From contig JAWRVZ010000054.1 of the NCBI GenBank assembly GCA_037043235.1, forward strand, positions 263,501-327,500: a stretch of DNA of 64,000 nucleotides, in the 5' to 3' direction. A model generated the notes under the pieces. The model did no database searches. It was not told where the DNA came from and saw only the letters and a list, made by a program, of their open reading frames with translations. The position numbers were made by a program, and so were the translations under genes. Source of the DNA: Rhodeus uyekii. Lineage: Eukaryota; Chordata; Actinopteri; Cypriniformes; Acheilognathidae. Every line of letters begins with the position of its first letter. Position 1 is the first letter of the stretch. Positions 38,164-50,370 of this stretch are shown one piece after another.

Positions 38164-38560
38164 ATCTACATCAGGGGTCTCCAAACTACGGCCCGCGGAG
38201 ACCATTTGTCTACGGAAAAAAATTACAGAAATTTACGTGTATCCTGCCAAGATCAGCCGCCGCTTACGTGGACGTTGTGTTTTTACTGAATTAAAATAGA
38301 GGCGCAGAGAACTGCGTTCCCCTTTCGAGAGCAGGAACGAGACGTTGCAATGAAATGCATTTGGGATCTCCTCCCCTTCACGTAATTTCTGAAACTTTTT
38401 AGGATAGCGTCAGACTACTTCCTTCACACTTGTCTAAATGGAATATGGAAAAATAAACAAAGTTACGATAGTAAACGGAAACGTTTTCCAACCAATCACT
38501 ACATTGTAAAATTCGCTGCTTAATTTTTCTGCTTCCGCTCACCGTCAATGAGAGAATTTT

Positions 38561-39110
38561 CGTATTTTCCCGCATATAAACCGCAGATGCAAATAATCAT
38601 CATATAACCTATGTATAAGGTATATATAACCCTCAAATAGCTTGCATTTCGAATGCTGCTCACATGACGTCAATTATCCATTACTGTTCAGGCTCGGTAC
38701 AGTGCTTGTGCGTGAAATTCAAACAATAAGAAAACAAACAAGTCAGAATCAGAAGAAAACGCAGTGTCTCCCGCTGTGCAGCAGCTCGTCCCTTAAGAAG
38801 CGATTCTAGAAATGTTGATCATCGGATGAGATGAGAAGAGCCCGCCCTCATGGCAGCACAGCCAATCACGTCTTCTTGCATGATTGACAGGTCCGACAGC
38901 CTATCAGCGCCAGCTGTCAGAGTGATAGTACAAGCGCCAGAGACAACAACCCTCGCAAGAAAGAAAAACAGAAAGAAAATACCATTTAAAAAAAAACCTT
39001 ACGTCCGTGTAAAACAATTTGCAATATAGCCCGCATCCTTATATAACCCGCACCCCCGGCGGGGTTTGTAAACTCGGGTATAACCCGCGGTTTATATGCG
39101 GGAAAATACG
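38561..39110. mobile_element. nested inverted-repeat element within the hAT copy
   Basis: Left CGTATTTTCCCGCATATAAA and right TTTATATGCGGGAAAATACG are perfectly inverted. It carries a CRE palindrome TGACGTCA at 38666-38673. Target duplication is not obvious. Related sequence (ATGACGTCAATTAT, GTTCAGGCTCGGTACA) occurs at 45660-45710. Confidence 0.85.
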
Positions 39111-39119
39111 GTAACCCCA

Positions 39120-39400
39120 TCTAGAGACCTCCTTAGGGACAAGTTCAAAGAAGAACTGGTGTGGTTTTTCCAGTTTTTGCCTAAGGAAGACATTACTAAT
39201 GTCAAAACTTTTGCATCCAAGTACCTTTCGATCTTTTGAACAACATACATGTGTGAACACACATTTTCAAGAATGAAATACGTGAAGAACAATTTGAGAA
39301 CAAACTTGTCCGATGATAATCTCAGGTCACTGTTGATGTTAGTGACATCAAATCTAAATCCAGAAATATCTGCTATTTTGGCATCCAGGAAACAATTTCA
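39120..39400 (+). pseudogene. hAT transposase C-terminal remnant
   Basis: The + strand reads TTYMCEHTFSRMKYVKNN, then DDNLRSLLMLVTSNLNPE, the hAT dimerisation-region pattern (CExTFSxMK...DxxLxxLL...TSN). A TGA at 39237 interrupts it. The catalytic part is missing, replaced or lost around the nested element. Confidence 0.8.
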
Positions 39401-39598
39401 CCATTCCCACTAATACAGGTGTTCATGTGTGTTAATGTCTTATTAAGTAATAACTGAATAAAATAATATTAAATAAATCATTAAAAACAACATCCATGTT
39501 TTGATTCTTTTTTCATTTTGACCTCGAGTGAGTAGTCGGCCCCCGAACTGCTGTTTGATAGTTAATGCTTATAAAGTTTGGAGACCCCTGATCTACAT

Positions 39599-41430
39599 TA
39601 AACAGCATATGAATCAAAACTGTGTAATGTCACTGAATGAAATGTGGAGCAGGATGAGCTTTAGGACTGTGAAGCTTTGGGATGTTGATGGACACCATCC
39701 ACTCCATCTGTGTTTTCATCATCGCTCTGAATTTAATCCAGACTCTGACTGCATCTGAAATTGCATACTTACCTACTATGCAGTGGACGAAAAACAGTAT
39801 GTGAAGCTGTCAAAATAAGTACCTACTCATCAGAATAAGCGATTTCAGATGCAGCCATAGTTTTTGACAAATATGCGTTTTTCTCAACTTTTTCCCTTAA
39901 TGTTGCTTTTTTTATGAAACTCATAAAAACACACAAGTTTTGAATGCATGAAACAGAATAAAACATGTTTTTTTTAAAAAGCAGAGTGTCCTTTCTTTTG
40001 ATACACTACCTTGCAGATATTCCACAAAACTTTTGTGGAAATTATAAAAAAATGCTAGTGGCGTCTGGCGCTGGCGGTGAAAGAGTTAAAAGAAAAAGAC
40101 GTTTACAAAATCAGACAGCAGCAAAATGGATAGATACACGTGCACAAAGAGGACTGAGCAACACTGGCAGAAAGGAAAGAAAATGTGAATTACCTCAGAT
40201 TGCGGTGCACCGGAAAATGTCTGAATATCAGAATGGTAGGGAGTTCCTGGAGTGTTCAGGGTTAAAGGGCAGTTCCCAGAGGGCTGGGGCTGATAAAGCC
40301 ATCTGACAGCATCTTGGATGAGTGGAGTACATCTGCTTCACATTTCCACCATGTCAGAACCCATACTATCTTTGCTTTGGCTTGTTTGCAACTCATTGGC
40401 TCAATCATATTTCTATTGTTGTAATGACATTTAATGGCATGTAACTACATCTGTACTAATGCTTTGACTTTACAGTGTCATCAGTTCTTCTACTGAGACC
40501 ACCATTCATTTGAAACTAATAAACCAGCACGAATATGATCCACTTGAGGTTTACCATGTAAAATACAGATAATTATGCTAAGGTTTGAACACCCTGTGTG
40601 ACTTTCAGGATGATTCATCATTCACTTACAACTCTATTGCGAGAATAATTTTTTGGCTCCCCTCTTGTGCTGAACGCTTTATATCTTTAAAGGCACTTAA
40701 CACCAGTGGATGTATTTACAAACTGACCAGTAGTGACACTTTTGTCCTATTTTCTCAGCTCCTCTATGTGCCAGGCTCTTCTGTACGTAATTGCTAAAAT
40801 AGAATTGACTGCCCCTTGCTGCTGTTGTGCGTCAGAGTGCCTCTGCAACCTCAATGGTTTTGGACGCTGTTGGCTCAGCCCATATGGAGCCACTTCACAC
40901 ACGGGTTAGCCTAAGCCAGATCTCCGCTCAGAAGACACAGCACCGCCCCAGCCACAGACAGTAACTGAGTTGGCGTCCTAGTAATGGTCTGCTGGCTACC
41001 GCCACACCATTGCCAACAGCTCATTGTAAAGCACTACAACTCAGACCGTGTTTAGGATCCTTCATTAATTATTTTCAAACTCTCAGGAGATTTCCTGTTG
41101 TGTGGATAGCAATTTGAGGTGCAGAGCAGCTTTATGAAACATTAACTATTGCAGTGTCTCAGTTCAGTCAAATTTGTGAATGTGCAAAGTCACATCTTAA
41201 AAATAGAACATGATGTCATTGCACTTTACCAACGCTTAGGCACTCCTTAATGTGTCATTTATTTCTGTGATGTTCGCCTTAAGAGGAAATGACTTTGTGA
41301 AAATTATTAACAGGCATTTTTGCGTGAACACATTAATTTGCAACAAATTTGTATGCACACTCTGATAAGCACGAGTACGAACTCCACTGCATAGTAAACA
41401 AATTCCCACTTCCTGTTCACCCATTATCTC
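39599..41430. other. non-coding, nothing recognised
   Basis: No gene. The repeat-free part at 40800-41060 is slightly GC-richer. Confidence 0.5.
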
Positions 41431-41644
41431 TTAAAGGGACAGTTCAACCAAAACTGATCATCGTTTGCTAAAGGTATTCTGAAGAAAGTTGGGTTCCAAT
41501 GAACACTCATTGACTTTCTTTGTATGGATAAAACATACTTTTTTTTAAATATCTTCTGTCATGCTCCACAGAAGAACGTAAGTCACACATCTGTGGAACT
41601 ACATGGGGAAGAGTAACCCATCTTTTGGGTGACTGTCCTTTTAA
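41431..41644. mobile_element. 214-bp MITE with TTAA ends
   Basis: Left TTAAAGGGACAGTTCAACCA and right TTTGGGTGACTGTCCTTTTAA are inverted. The TTAA at both ends may be the duplicated target. The interior (TTCTGAAGAAAGTTGGGTT, CACAGAAGAACGTAAGTCA) matches the well-known cyprinid palindromic repeat (Angel-like, from memory). Confidence 0.85.
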
Positions 41645-42185
41645 GCCCTGCCTATACGAATAACAAATATTTGTCAATAACGTTTTCTGTTCTCCATGTT
41701 TGCAGCTCTATCATGTAGCAGTGCGGTGTATGGCAAGCCTCTTGGCTGAATCCAATGTCTTGGCCACTGTCTCTGTTTTTATGGGCTGATTAAGTCATGC
41801 TTTTGTTTCCAGGGTCACCAAGACATTTCCCATAATCCCAACACAAGGCTTAGCTAACGAGGTAACGACGGAAACACTCTGACGCGTACGCTTTTCGTGC
41901 GTCCAGACTGAGCATAGGCCCGTTGTGCAAGAAAAAGGCAAATCCAGCTCTCTCAGGATGTGTTCTCGCCACTTTGGTCTCTGTAGTGTGCTTAAGGAGG
42001 CATGTGTGTCCACTCAAGTGGAGAACATCGTAAAACATGGCTAAAATGTTGTAAGAACAGTGGAAATCATCGGTGTCCCTGACCAGTAGCTAAGCACCGA
42101 AGTAAAGCAATCCAATGTGCTCCACCCCAAAAACGGGTTCCATATTTTAGCAAAACATCTAATTTCATGGGTGGGTGGGAAGGGT

Positions 42186-42223
<38 letters not shown>

Positions 42224-44229
42224 ATATGGCAGTTTAGATGCATTAGCTGTCATATTTTCCTCTCTTGGAGAAAACAACTCTATTTGTGCAATGAGGCAGG
42301 AGCAACGTGTACCTTTTCTTCAGAAGTCTGTGTGGTGTGACGCTCCACAAACCACACGGTTGTCATCACTTCCTGGCACTTCACCTAGAGGTCTTCCAAG
42401 CTCACTTTCCCAACACGCCTTATCCAATGCTTGCCACTGCCCTTGATTGAACGCAAAAACCATTATAGCCAAGGTTTGGCGGAAAGACTTTAGAATAGAG
42501 AGTCTTGGGAAATGGCAAATCAAATCAGCCTGGCAGCTACAACTCTGCCACTTCCCATACAGTAAGCATTCGGCCCCCTCACCCAACACATACCCAGTCA
42601 AAACAGTGAGCTCAAATCTTGGCGTAGGTGCCGGTGGGTATGGGACTCCCTTAGAAGTGTCAGGCTTGTCCACTGGGCTCAAGCAGCAGAACTGAAATCT
42701 AGAGTATGGCCAGGGCCCGGCCCACTCTTTCCATTGCCACCACTCAACGCAGAGGATGTTAAAAACAAGTTGATCGCTGGAGAAAACAAACTGCACAGAG
42801 ACGCATTGTTCACGGGCCCGCTCTGTCTTGAAGGAAAGGTCTGGGAAATAGGAGCTGTCTCCATTGAGATTCCACTGTTAGTGCATATGATGCAAGCGAG
42901 CAAGCCAGATTCCACAGCATTGATAACATCATTGATTAAGAGCACAGGAGAACCTGAAGAACAACAAGCAGGCATTATATTAACTAGGCAGCTTTCCTAT
43001 TATTTGGTCATATAAACCATGCTGGTCTAACAAATTTGAGATACTTCAAATTTATGTTGACTCTGTGTTTGAGAAAAATTCAAATGATGCATAAAAACCA
43101 CATCCAGTCTGTTTTTATGAATCAATTAAATCAAGAGTTGTCATTGCTCAGTGCGTGTATATACAAAATACTTGAACGCACTGAAACGCAGCAAGTCCCT
43201 AATAAATAATCATTCCCATTTGCTCAACTTTTAGTCAACCTACAATGCAACACACTGATTAAAGTAGAACAATCCCTAAATTTGCTGCCAGCTGTTTTTT
43301 GCAGGCCAAAGATAAATTACTCTAGTTTGCTGGTGACAAGCAGATCTGTTCACATGACTGCTGAATTAGTTCTAACTCAAATTTGCTCTTTAATAAAATG
43401 ATATGTACAGTACATGATACACTTATTTTTACAAATGCAATTGCACATATGGGATTGGAAACTTGAATGCACTTGAATGCATTTTCCTCTCGGTAGTATA
43501 TCAGGACGATAGATACACTAAGAAATGTTACACACCCAAACATTCCTATGCAACCGCATAATTCATATAATATACATTACATATAACGTAAGGCAAATTT
43601 GTGGTGAGCTGTATCACATGTAACTCAGACGCTGGTGGCTTCATTCGCCATAATAAGCTTCTCTTATACATGTTTTTCCTCTCTTACTCTATTATTACCA
43701 AATGATGCCAATTATTCCCCTCCCAAAAATGACAACCATTGTGACCACTACTGCGCAAATGCCGAGCAAATTCTTTATACCACTTGTTTGATTTGGTTTG
43801 ATCTCCAATTTTGACATTTTACAAAACCATTGGTTTGCATATGGATTTTCACAGAGGTCTTGTGGAAATCCCCCCTCTGTCTGTCGGACTGTGTGTATTA
43901 TTGATTGAGTAGCCAATGGGAAATTCAAATGTAGATATATGTATGTGTGGGTGGATGGCAGTGCAGATGGATACATTTTGTATGTTCCCCTTTTCCCATG
44001 CAATGTCTCTCTTGTGGGCACAAAACGCAGTGCCAGACTGTGTGTTTTAGTCCGACACTCTATCACACTTCAGTTCTCCCACCCGCGCGGATATGCTGTA
44101 AACAAAAAGCTTGACGTCACAGTATAAGAAACATCCGCCTCTCAAGGCTGCTTTATCTCATTACGGACTAAATCATTGCAAACACTCCTACATCTGCAGC
44201 TTACCTGGGCAGTTTAAAAGAAAATATGC
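41645..44229. other. non-coding, nothing recognised
   Basis: A GT microsatellite is at 42187-42222. ORFs of 80-160 aa at 42320-43015 lie on both strands over the same bases and have no domain. The block 42280-42960 is repeat-free with balanced composition and could be conserved. Confidence 0.5.
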
Positions 44230-44895
44230 AACTACTTTATTTATTTAAATATGTGATGCAGATTTTAAAGAAATAAATGAATATAAGCTGCCGAATGCTT
44301 GGGTACACCGATGGAAATTAAAATTAAATATAAAAATAAATAAAATTGAAAAACTGTGTAAAAAAGTTAAATTAAATTATGAAATGAAATAATCCATAAA
44401 TAAAATATAAAAAATATTTTAAACAATTAAATACAAGTAAAAAATTTAAACAAAACAACATCATATATTCATGTATAATAATAAATACACACACACACAC
44501 ACATAAATAAAATAAAGATATTCATTTTTATAAATAAATATTTGATGCGGAATTTAAATAAATTAATGAATATAAGCTGCAGAATGCTTGGGTACACAGA
44601 TGAAAATTAAAATGAAAATTAAATATAAAAATAAATAAAGTTGAAAAACTGTAAAGTAAAATTAAATTAAGAAATTAAATAATCCATAAATAAAATATAA
44701 AATATGACAAATATTTTACAAAATAATTTAAAAATAAAACAACATGCATATATTCATGTATAATAATAAATACATACAGTAAATATATAACAAAGATGTA
44801 AATTTTTATAAATAAATATTTGATGCAGATAAAAGGCTGAAGTAAACTGCAGATGTTTGGGTACTCAGGTGATTAAATAAATAAATAATTGAAAA
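44230..44895. repeat. AT-rich tandem repeat, about 2.4 units of 270-290 bp
   Basis: GAATGCTTGGGTACAC recurs at about 44293 and 44582, and a diverged GATGTTTGGGTACTC at 44852. Flanking AAATATTTGATGCRGA and AACAACAT...ATATTCATGTATAATA also repeat. Confidence 0.85.
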
Positions 44896-45398
44896 GCTTC
44901 TGAGCTATTGATGGTGTTACATTGTCTATTTTCAGCTGGGAATAGTTTGCATCTCATGTTCATGTGAAACAGTGAGGGATTATATGCTGTGGTTGCGATT
45001 GGCCAGTGTAGGACCTGAGCTGTTTTTCAGTTTCAGTCCATCCCTTTTGCCAAACCACACTTAGAGCAGGCAGCGAGAATGAGTAAGTGAGATGTGATGC
45101 AACAGCCAAAGACGTCAGTCAGCATGTGTACATGTACGACAACTAAACAGATCTCACAGAAACACACCAGACAGACACTCAAACTCCAAATGGATTTCTG
45201 CGGACTGTAGGCCAGAGACCGACTTATCATCGCTAATGCCATAGAAAAACAACAAACAATATATTTACTTTTTGTAAGATGTATTCAGTGCTTACTTTTT
45301 GCGCAATATTCATTTTTCTAATCTTCAATATTAATCTATGTAATTAATTTGCATCCAAAGCAAACAATAAAAAAGATATATATAAATATATATATATA
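44896..45398. other. non-coding spacer
   Basis: Unique sequence at 44890-45240, then AT-rich DNA ending in a short TATA run next to the element at 45399. Confidence 0.45.
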
Positions 45399-46108
45399 CA
45401 TTGGAGTTGGGTTATGTTGACGGCCTCTGGGTTGCAAAAAAGCATCGAGATAACCGTTTATCAAATAACCCATATAACATATATTAACATATATTTTCCC
45501 AGATATAACCCGCAGATGCAGATAATTCGCATGCTCATATAGCCAGCGGGTTTTGGGTTTTGTGTAAAAAAAAATCGTTGGCATAACCCGCACCCATAGG
45601 TTGATGAACTTTTTTGTGTAACTTTTTTGTATCACATTTCGAAATTCAAATGTTGCTCGCATGACGTCAATTATGCATAACTGTTCAGGCTCGGTACACA
45701 GAGCTTGTGATTCCTCGCAAGGAAGAAAAATGAAAATGTATTGATGTACATGATGTGAGTTATTAAATGAGAATGTACATGCTCGAGTCTTTTTACACAA
45801 CAGTGTTGCCGCGATTTGTTTGATGAAGCGATCGGCATTCATCAAAAAAAAAAAATCTCTGGAGTGAGCGGACCGCAATCCACATGCAAGGCAAACTCAG
45901 CGCATGCGCAGTGAACTAGGTATGCAAATTTGTCACAAAATAACCATGTGAAGTGGCGATTTTGTCCCTATTTTGTGCTCGAGACATTAGATTTTGGCGA
46001 CATTAAAGAATTGAAAATACTAAGACAAATAGGGAGTTTGGCGGTTCCATTTAAAAAATGTCGACATAATAGGAGTTAACCGTGACTCGAGATAAGTGAA
46101 CTCCACTG
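45399..46108. mobile_element. pogo/Tigger-like element
   Basis: The right end inverted reads CAGTGGAGTTCACTTATCTC and the left end CATTGGAGTTGGGTTATG. TA lies on both sides. The right end strongly resembles Tigger termini. It contains a segment (45490-45740) related to the nested element at 38.56 kb, including a CRE TGACGTCA at 45662-45669. No transposase frame survives. Confidence 0.6.
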
Positions 46109-46180
<72 letters not shown>

Positions 46181-46182
46181 CA
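46109..46182. repeat. TA run followed by about 33 T
   Basis: TA dinucleotides at 46115-46147 then a long T homopolymer. Length may be unreliable in assembly. Confidence 0.9.
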
Positions 46183-47149
46183 AAACCGGTAAATAAAGCG
46201 AAGATTCCAAAGAGGTGGTTTTGGTATTACTGGACTGTTTTACATGTAAATGCTGTTTCATATTTAATTCAATATATTATTTGCCATTTCTTTCTAATGA
46301 TTTGTAAAATCAGTCCATTTCTGAAAATACATTTTAAACTATATCTTTGTTCATTACAGCATGCAATTGATTTAAGGCCCTAATTGAGCAAAAACCAATG
46401 AGCAGTAAAAGGCAGAAATGGGGTTTATTAAACGGGTGATAAAAGCAGCAAGCAGCAACACTTAACAGAGAACGGCCATGCGTTTTCAGTAGAGCATCAC
46501 ACTTGACCACATTCAGCAAAAGTGTAAAAGAATAGCAGAACCATTGGCGAATGCGTTTCATTCTCTACATGCAGTACGAATAAGTGATAACAGACCTTAC
46601 ACAACAAATAATCATTTTCTACTAGGTTTACTGTAATAAATTTCCCAACATCACTCGATTTACTGAACATGACCATTCCATGGATTATCTGACTGGAATA
46701 CACCTAGAATCTCTCGTTCCTCTCCTCAAATCCACACTGGCGTCTCTCTCTTAATCTGTATTCGCAGGGGTGCATTAAAATGTCTTTCTCCCCTTCACTT
46801 CTAATCTGCATTATCATCCTGTACTGTGGAAAACGACCAAATACCTTATTTTGTACCCGTCAAAATGACAGAAAACGCGTTTTAAGACTTGATAAATGAC
46901 GGAAATGTTGGGTTAACATGACCTCTGAAGTAATACGCAAGTGCTGTTTTCCATTTTGCGTGTTCGAAGTGCATGTTAGCGCCAGATGTAAAGGAGTCCA
47001 TTGAGACAAGCGTTTGGAGTTTTTGACTACTAACAGAATTAACTGAGGCCTGTATTGTTGTACTTACACACACTGTGTTGCCAAGAGGCTCTTTCTGTGC
47101 TGTCAATAAACAAACTCAATTGTAACTGATTATGAACTTAAGCACTCCA
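46183..47149. other. non-coding, nothing recognised
   Basis: No repeat family or gene seen. Confidence 0.5.
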
Positions 47150-47520
47150 CTTCTTCATACTGTCTTTTTTCCCCTTCTCTCGGTTGCTTTTTTCTTGGAC
47201 GAAGACGAGGGACAGAAGGCAGATGGAAAAGTGCCCCTTTTTAAAGTGTATTCTCCCAATTGGTTTTCTTGGACAGTGCTTCCCAGTGCATGTGTGAACA
47301 TTAAACATCAGTGGCAGGCCGGCTCTGATCCACTGGCACCGCTTGTCACTCCCAGCGCTGGCAGGCCGGAGCGTCCCAATCAGGACGCGGTTCTTTTGGA
47401 CCGCTCTCCCATGTGCGGTTAACCCAACGTTCCCCGGGCAACGCGCTTCTCGCCGGACAAACTGCCAGTCTCCCATGCCATTGCATAAGCTTTCCAGGGC
47501 TCTGACGCAGACATGAACGC
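47150..47520. promoter_or_regulatory. candidate conserved regulatory element with X-box
   Basis: GC-rich, repeat-free island in AT-rich surroundings, about 29 kb past sox9. It contains GTTCCCCGGGCAAC at 47429-47442, an exact match to the palindromic RFX X-box GTTNCCNNGGNAAC, and two GGCAGGCCGG copies at 47311-47320 and 47359-47368. Function is inferred. Confidence 0.4.
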
Positions 47521-48340
47521 TAAATATGCACTTCTGCTCTGACTTCCTCCGTCATACATCCCTGCTCTGTCATTCATGCGCTCTCAAACACAGGCCTGGA
47601 TTGTTCACTGACTAATCGCATTAAGCAGATGAGTTTGGGTGAAGGCTTATAAGAGAAATATACAGAAAATAATTGCCATATTTTTGGATCTGGACACCTA
47701 CAGTTAAACCGTCAATCCGAAACAATAACCTCCCTCCAAGACAGCCATGAAATAAGGGAAATGTTCAGTCGTTATTTATTTTTATTTTCAGCTTGCACAC
47801 AAATTTAAACATTTTAATTGTCTAATTATGCATTATATCTATCTGTGTTTTATTGAAGAAAGCAAATCATATGGGTTCAGAATCACATGAAGGTGAGTAA
47901 ATGGTGAAATTGCATTTTTGAGACACTGTCGCTTTAAGAGGAAGTCAAAGCTACTGATTTTAAAAAGAAGATGCTCATCAGTCCCAAAAGAGAGAAAGAA
48001 GGAAGGACAGGGAAAGAGGGAGTGTAAGATAAGGGTAAGAAAAGATAAAGCAACACAAGCCTACGCTGCAGTCGGGGTTAAAAGATTCCACTCGGACTCT
48101 GCGTGAACTGACTCTAGGTGAGTGTCTTTACACACTGAGAGGCTGATGAGCTTCTAAAGAGAAAACGCATTCTGATGCTCATCAAAAAAAGACAAGAGTG
48201 AGCATACAATGACAGCAGGAATTTTTCAATTTCTCGCTGAGTATTATATTGACTACAGCGCTTGATTGAGAGTTTGTAACTGCTGTAAGAACATACCTTC
48301 ATCTCAGTAGCTATGTTTCCATCCGCCTATTTTACTGTGA
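47521..48340. other. non-coding with a MITE fragment
   Basis: AGGTGAGTAAATGGTGAAAT at 47891-47910 and CACTGTCGCTTTAAG at 47924-47938 resemble one end of the 41.4 kb MITE family. A GA-rich stretch follows at 47985-48020. Confidence 0.5.
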
Positions 48341-48348
48341 ATTGTGGG

Positions 48349-48740
48349 ATATAGTAGGGATGTTATGGTACACAGAAGTCAGGGTTCGGTAAGTACCTCG
48401 GATTTTGGGTCATGGTTCAGTTTGAGTTTATTTTTATTTGCGTGCCCTCACAATAAAATCTAACCTTTCTGCTTTTGTAAAATAAAGAAATCAAATGGGA
48501 CACCACTTTCTGCCATCCCAGTTTCCTTTCCATGAAATTTGTGGAGCGAAACTCAGAGTATAGGCTACGAGCTAGCTCTTGCTCTCCATCTGCACTCTTG
48601 CTTTGATGTGGTAGTGCATGAATCGTCTCTTCTTCTTCTGCTCTTTTTCCTGTTTTGGCATATATTGCATACGGTATTGCATTAACACCAGCGCCCCCTT
48701 CTGGATTGGAGAGCGGATCGCCTGTGACCGACTGTATTCG
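48349..48740. mobile_element. possible hAT-type fragment
   Basis: TAGGGATGTTATGGTAC and GTTCGGTAAGTACCTCGG, TTTTGGGTCATGGTTCAGTT resemble the end of a common fish hAT repeat. The opposite end is not found. It includes a CTCF-like motif at 48690-48704. Confidence 0.4.
48690..48704 (-). promoter_or_regulatory. CTCF-like motif
   Basis: Reverse complement CCAGAAGGGGGCGCT fits the CTCF core consensus CCASYAGRKGGCRSY at all but one position. Motif match only. Confidence 0.4.
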
Positions 48741-49233
48741 TCATCTGACTGTGATGTCAGTCACACAATTTCATTCCCAAACACCACGGTACACAAGAAA
48801 GAGCCACAGTGGCTTAACCAGTTGCAAAAACTTCCATTCTTCTACAAATATAAGAGAGCTATTTTGATATTTTGTGGCAATTTACCAGGAGGCAACGAGT
48901 TTGTTCTCTTCAACACGTGGGATGGAAACGCAAATGTTTTACGCAATATTTAAAGTTTGCAAATTATAGTTTTGCAAAATAAGCGTCAAATTCAGGCACG
49001 ATACTGTAGATTTCCGTAAGTAGCTCTTGAACCAATGAGCTCTTCTTCTTTACTACTACTTGTAGCACAAAATAAACATGACTGAACATCAGAAGGAATG
49101 CCAAAAGATATACAATATAATTTACTAAAAAGTACCATGTCTCGAGTAATAAAGCAATCATGTTTCAGCTGCGAAAAGATGTCAATAAAACAGCTTGTGA
49201 ACACAGTGTAACGTCACGTTTACCTTTGAAAAG
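48741..49233. other. non-coding, nothing recognised
   Basis: AT-rich spacer without a recognised family. Confidence 0.45.
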
Positions 49234-49690
49234 TGTTACGACCGTCTGGGGCCAGACATAACATAAATGAAAGTGTACTCACTCAAAGTTTACGTGATAC
49301 AAAAGTACATTTATTCAACCAAAATATATAGTGAAACTCAGAGCTTTCAGGAGTGGACAAGGCCAAAATAACAAACCAAAATAACTCAATATGAATACCC
49401 TCTAATTTCCCTTATGAAAAAATAAATATACCAAAAATAAAATACAATGTAACTTCCCTAACTCCCTTAACTCAAAACATAACACAAACAACAGATGTAA
49501 AGAAAATGGCATCCACTCCCTACTTCTTTAAACTGAGTGCTTTACAAATGATATTTACACAACAAATGAAGTCAAAAGTAATACTATACTAATGAAAACA
49601 GATGTCAAAAGAAACACACCTTGCCGGACACACCTTCTCCTGCATCAGACAGCCTGGAAACAAAACACTAAAACAGCATAGGATGTAACA
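49234..49690 (-). mobile_element. solo LTR, family 2
   Basis: TGTTACGACCG to GGATGTAACA, with TGTTAC/GTAACA inverted tips. AAAG lies on both sides, a perfect 4-bp duplication. On the minus strand an AATAAA lies near the 3' end (about 49315), which suggests minus orientation. No internal region. Confidence 0.7.
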
Positions 49691-50210
49691 AAAGCCACTC
49701 AAAGTCAATTAACTATTACATATCAATTATACGTTTACTTAACCTGTTAGTGGTGTATGTTGGAATAAATCTGTTATTATGAGAGACAATCTAAATGCTT
49801 ATATTTCAACAATGAACTGGAGTATAGAAACAATCATATCATCAAAGAGTATATACTGTATGAAACTGCACATTTTAAATAATTTGTATACTCAGTTTTA
49901 ATTCGAGTGTTGATAATTATATCCATCTAAGTATAAATAGCAATAATAATGTATAGTTTAGATTAGTAACCCTTAAAATCAGGGCTCCCTATTTAGTTAA
50001 CAGCATTCATGAATGTTTTCATTGGCATTTTCCATGCCTGATACAGGATGTATACAAAAGAATCAATATTGGACTGAACTCAGTAAACAGCAAAAATCAT
50101 TTTCCTGATCAGAAGACATTGAGTCACTCGTTATCTGTTTGTCATGGATTTATACTGGCCAGAAGCTACTGCTAATTCTCACAATGTATAATATTGTACT
50201 TTTTTTTAAA
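49691..50210. other. non-coding, nothing recognised
   Basis: AT-rich, no structure seen. Confidence 0.45.
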
Positions 50211-50370
50211 CATTTTTATGCATTTGGCTGATGCTTTTATCCAAAGCGACCTGCATCGCATTCAAGAAACACATTCACATTTTAATCAGTTCTTGCTTTC
50301 CCTGGGAATCGAACCCATGACCTTGGTGTTGCAAGCACCAATGCTCTACTGGTTGACATACAGGAAAGCC
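50211..50370 (-). repeat. tRNA-derived SINE, antisense, near full length
   Basis: Reverse complement: head with CCAGTAGAGCATTGGTGC, B-box GGGTTCGATTCCCAGGG, tail TCGCTTTGGATAAAAGCATC and CCAAATGCATAAAAATG. Best-preserved copy in the window. Confidence 0.9.

Larger units (their letters stand above)
38172..39590 (+). mobile_element. hAT transposon (Charlie-like), decayed, with a nested insertion
   Basis: Ends CAGGGGTCTCCAAACT and AGTTTGGAGACCCCTG are perfect inverted repeats. ATCTACAT flanks both ends (38164-38171 and 39591-39598), a perfect 8-bp duplication as expected for hAT. Inside is the C-terminal transposase remnant at about 39120-39400 and a nested element at 38561-39110. Confidence 0.93.

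Noticed and set aside
42320..43015. Overlapping ORFs of 80-160 aa on both strands
   Set aside because: Same bases open on several frames, no homology recognised; more likely unique non-coding DNA.
45336..45878. 180-aa minus-strand ORF
   Set aside because: Runs through a decayed pogo-like element and TA repeats; no transposase motif.
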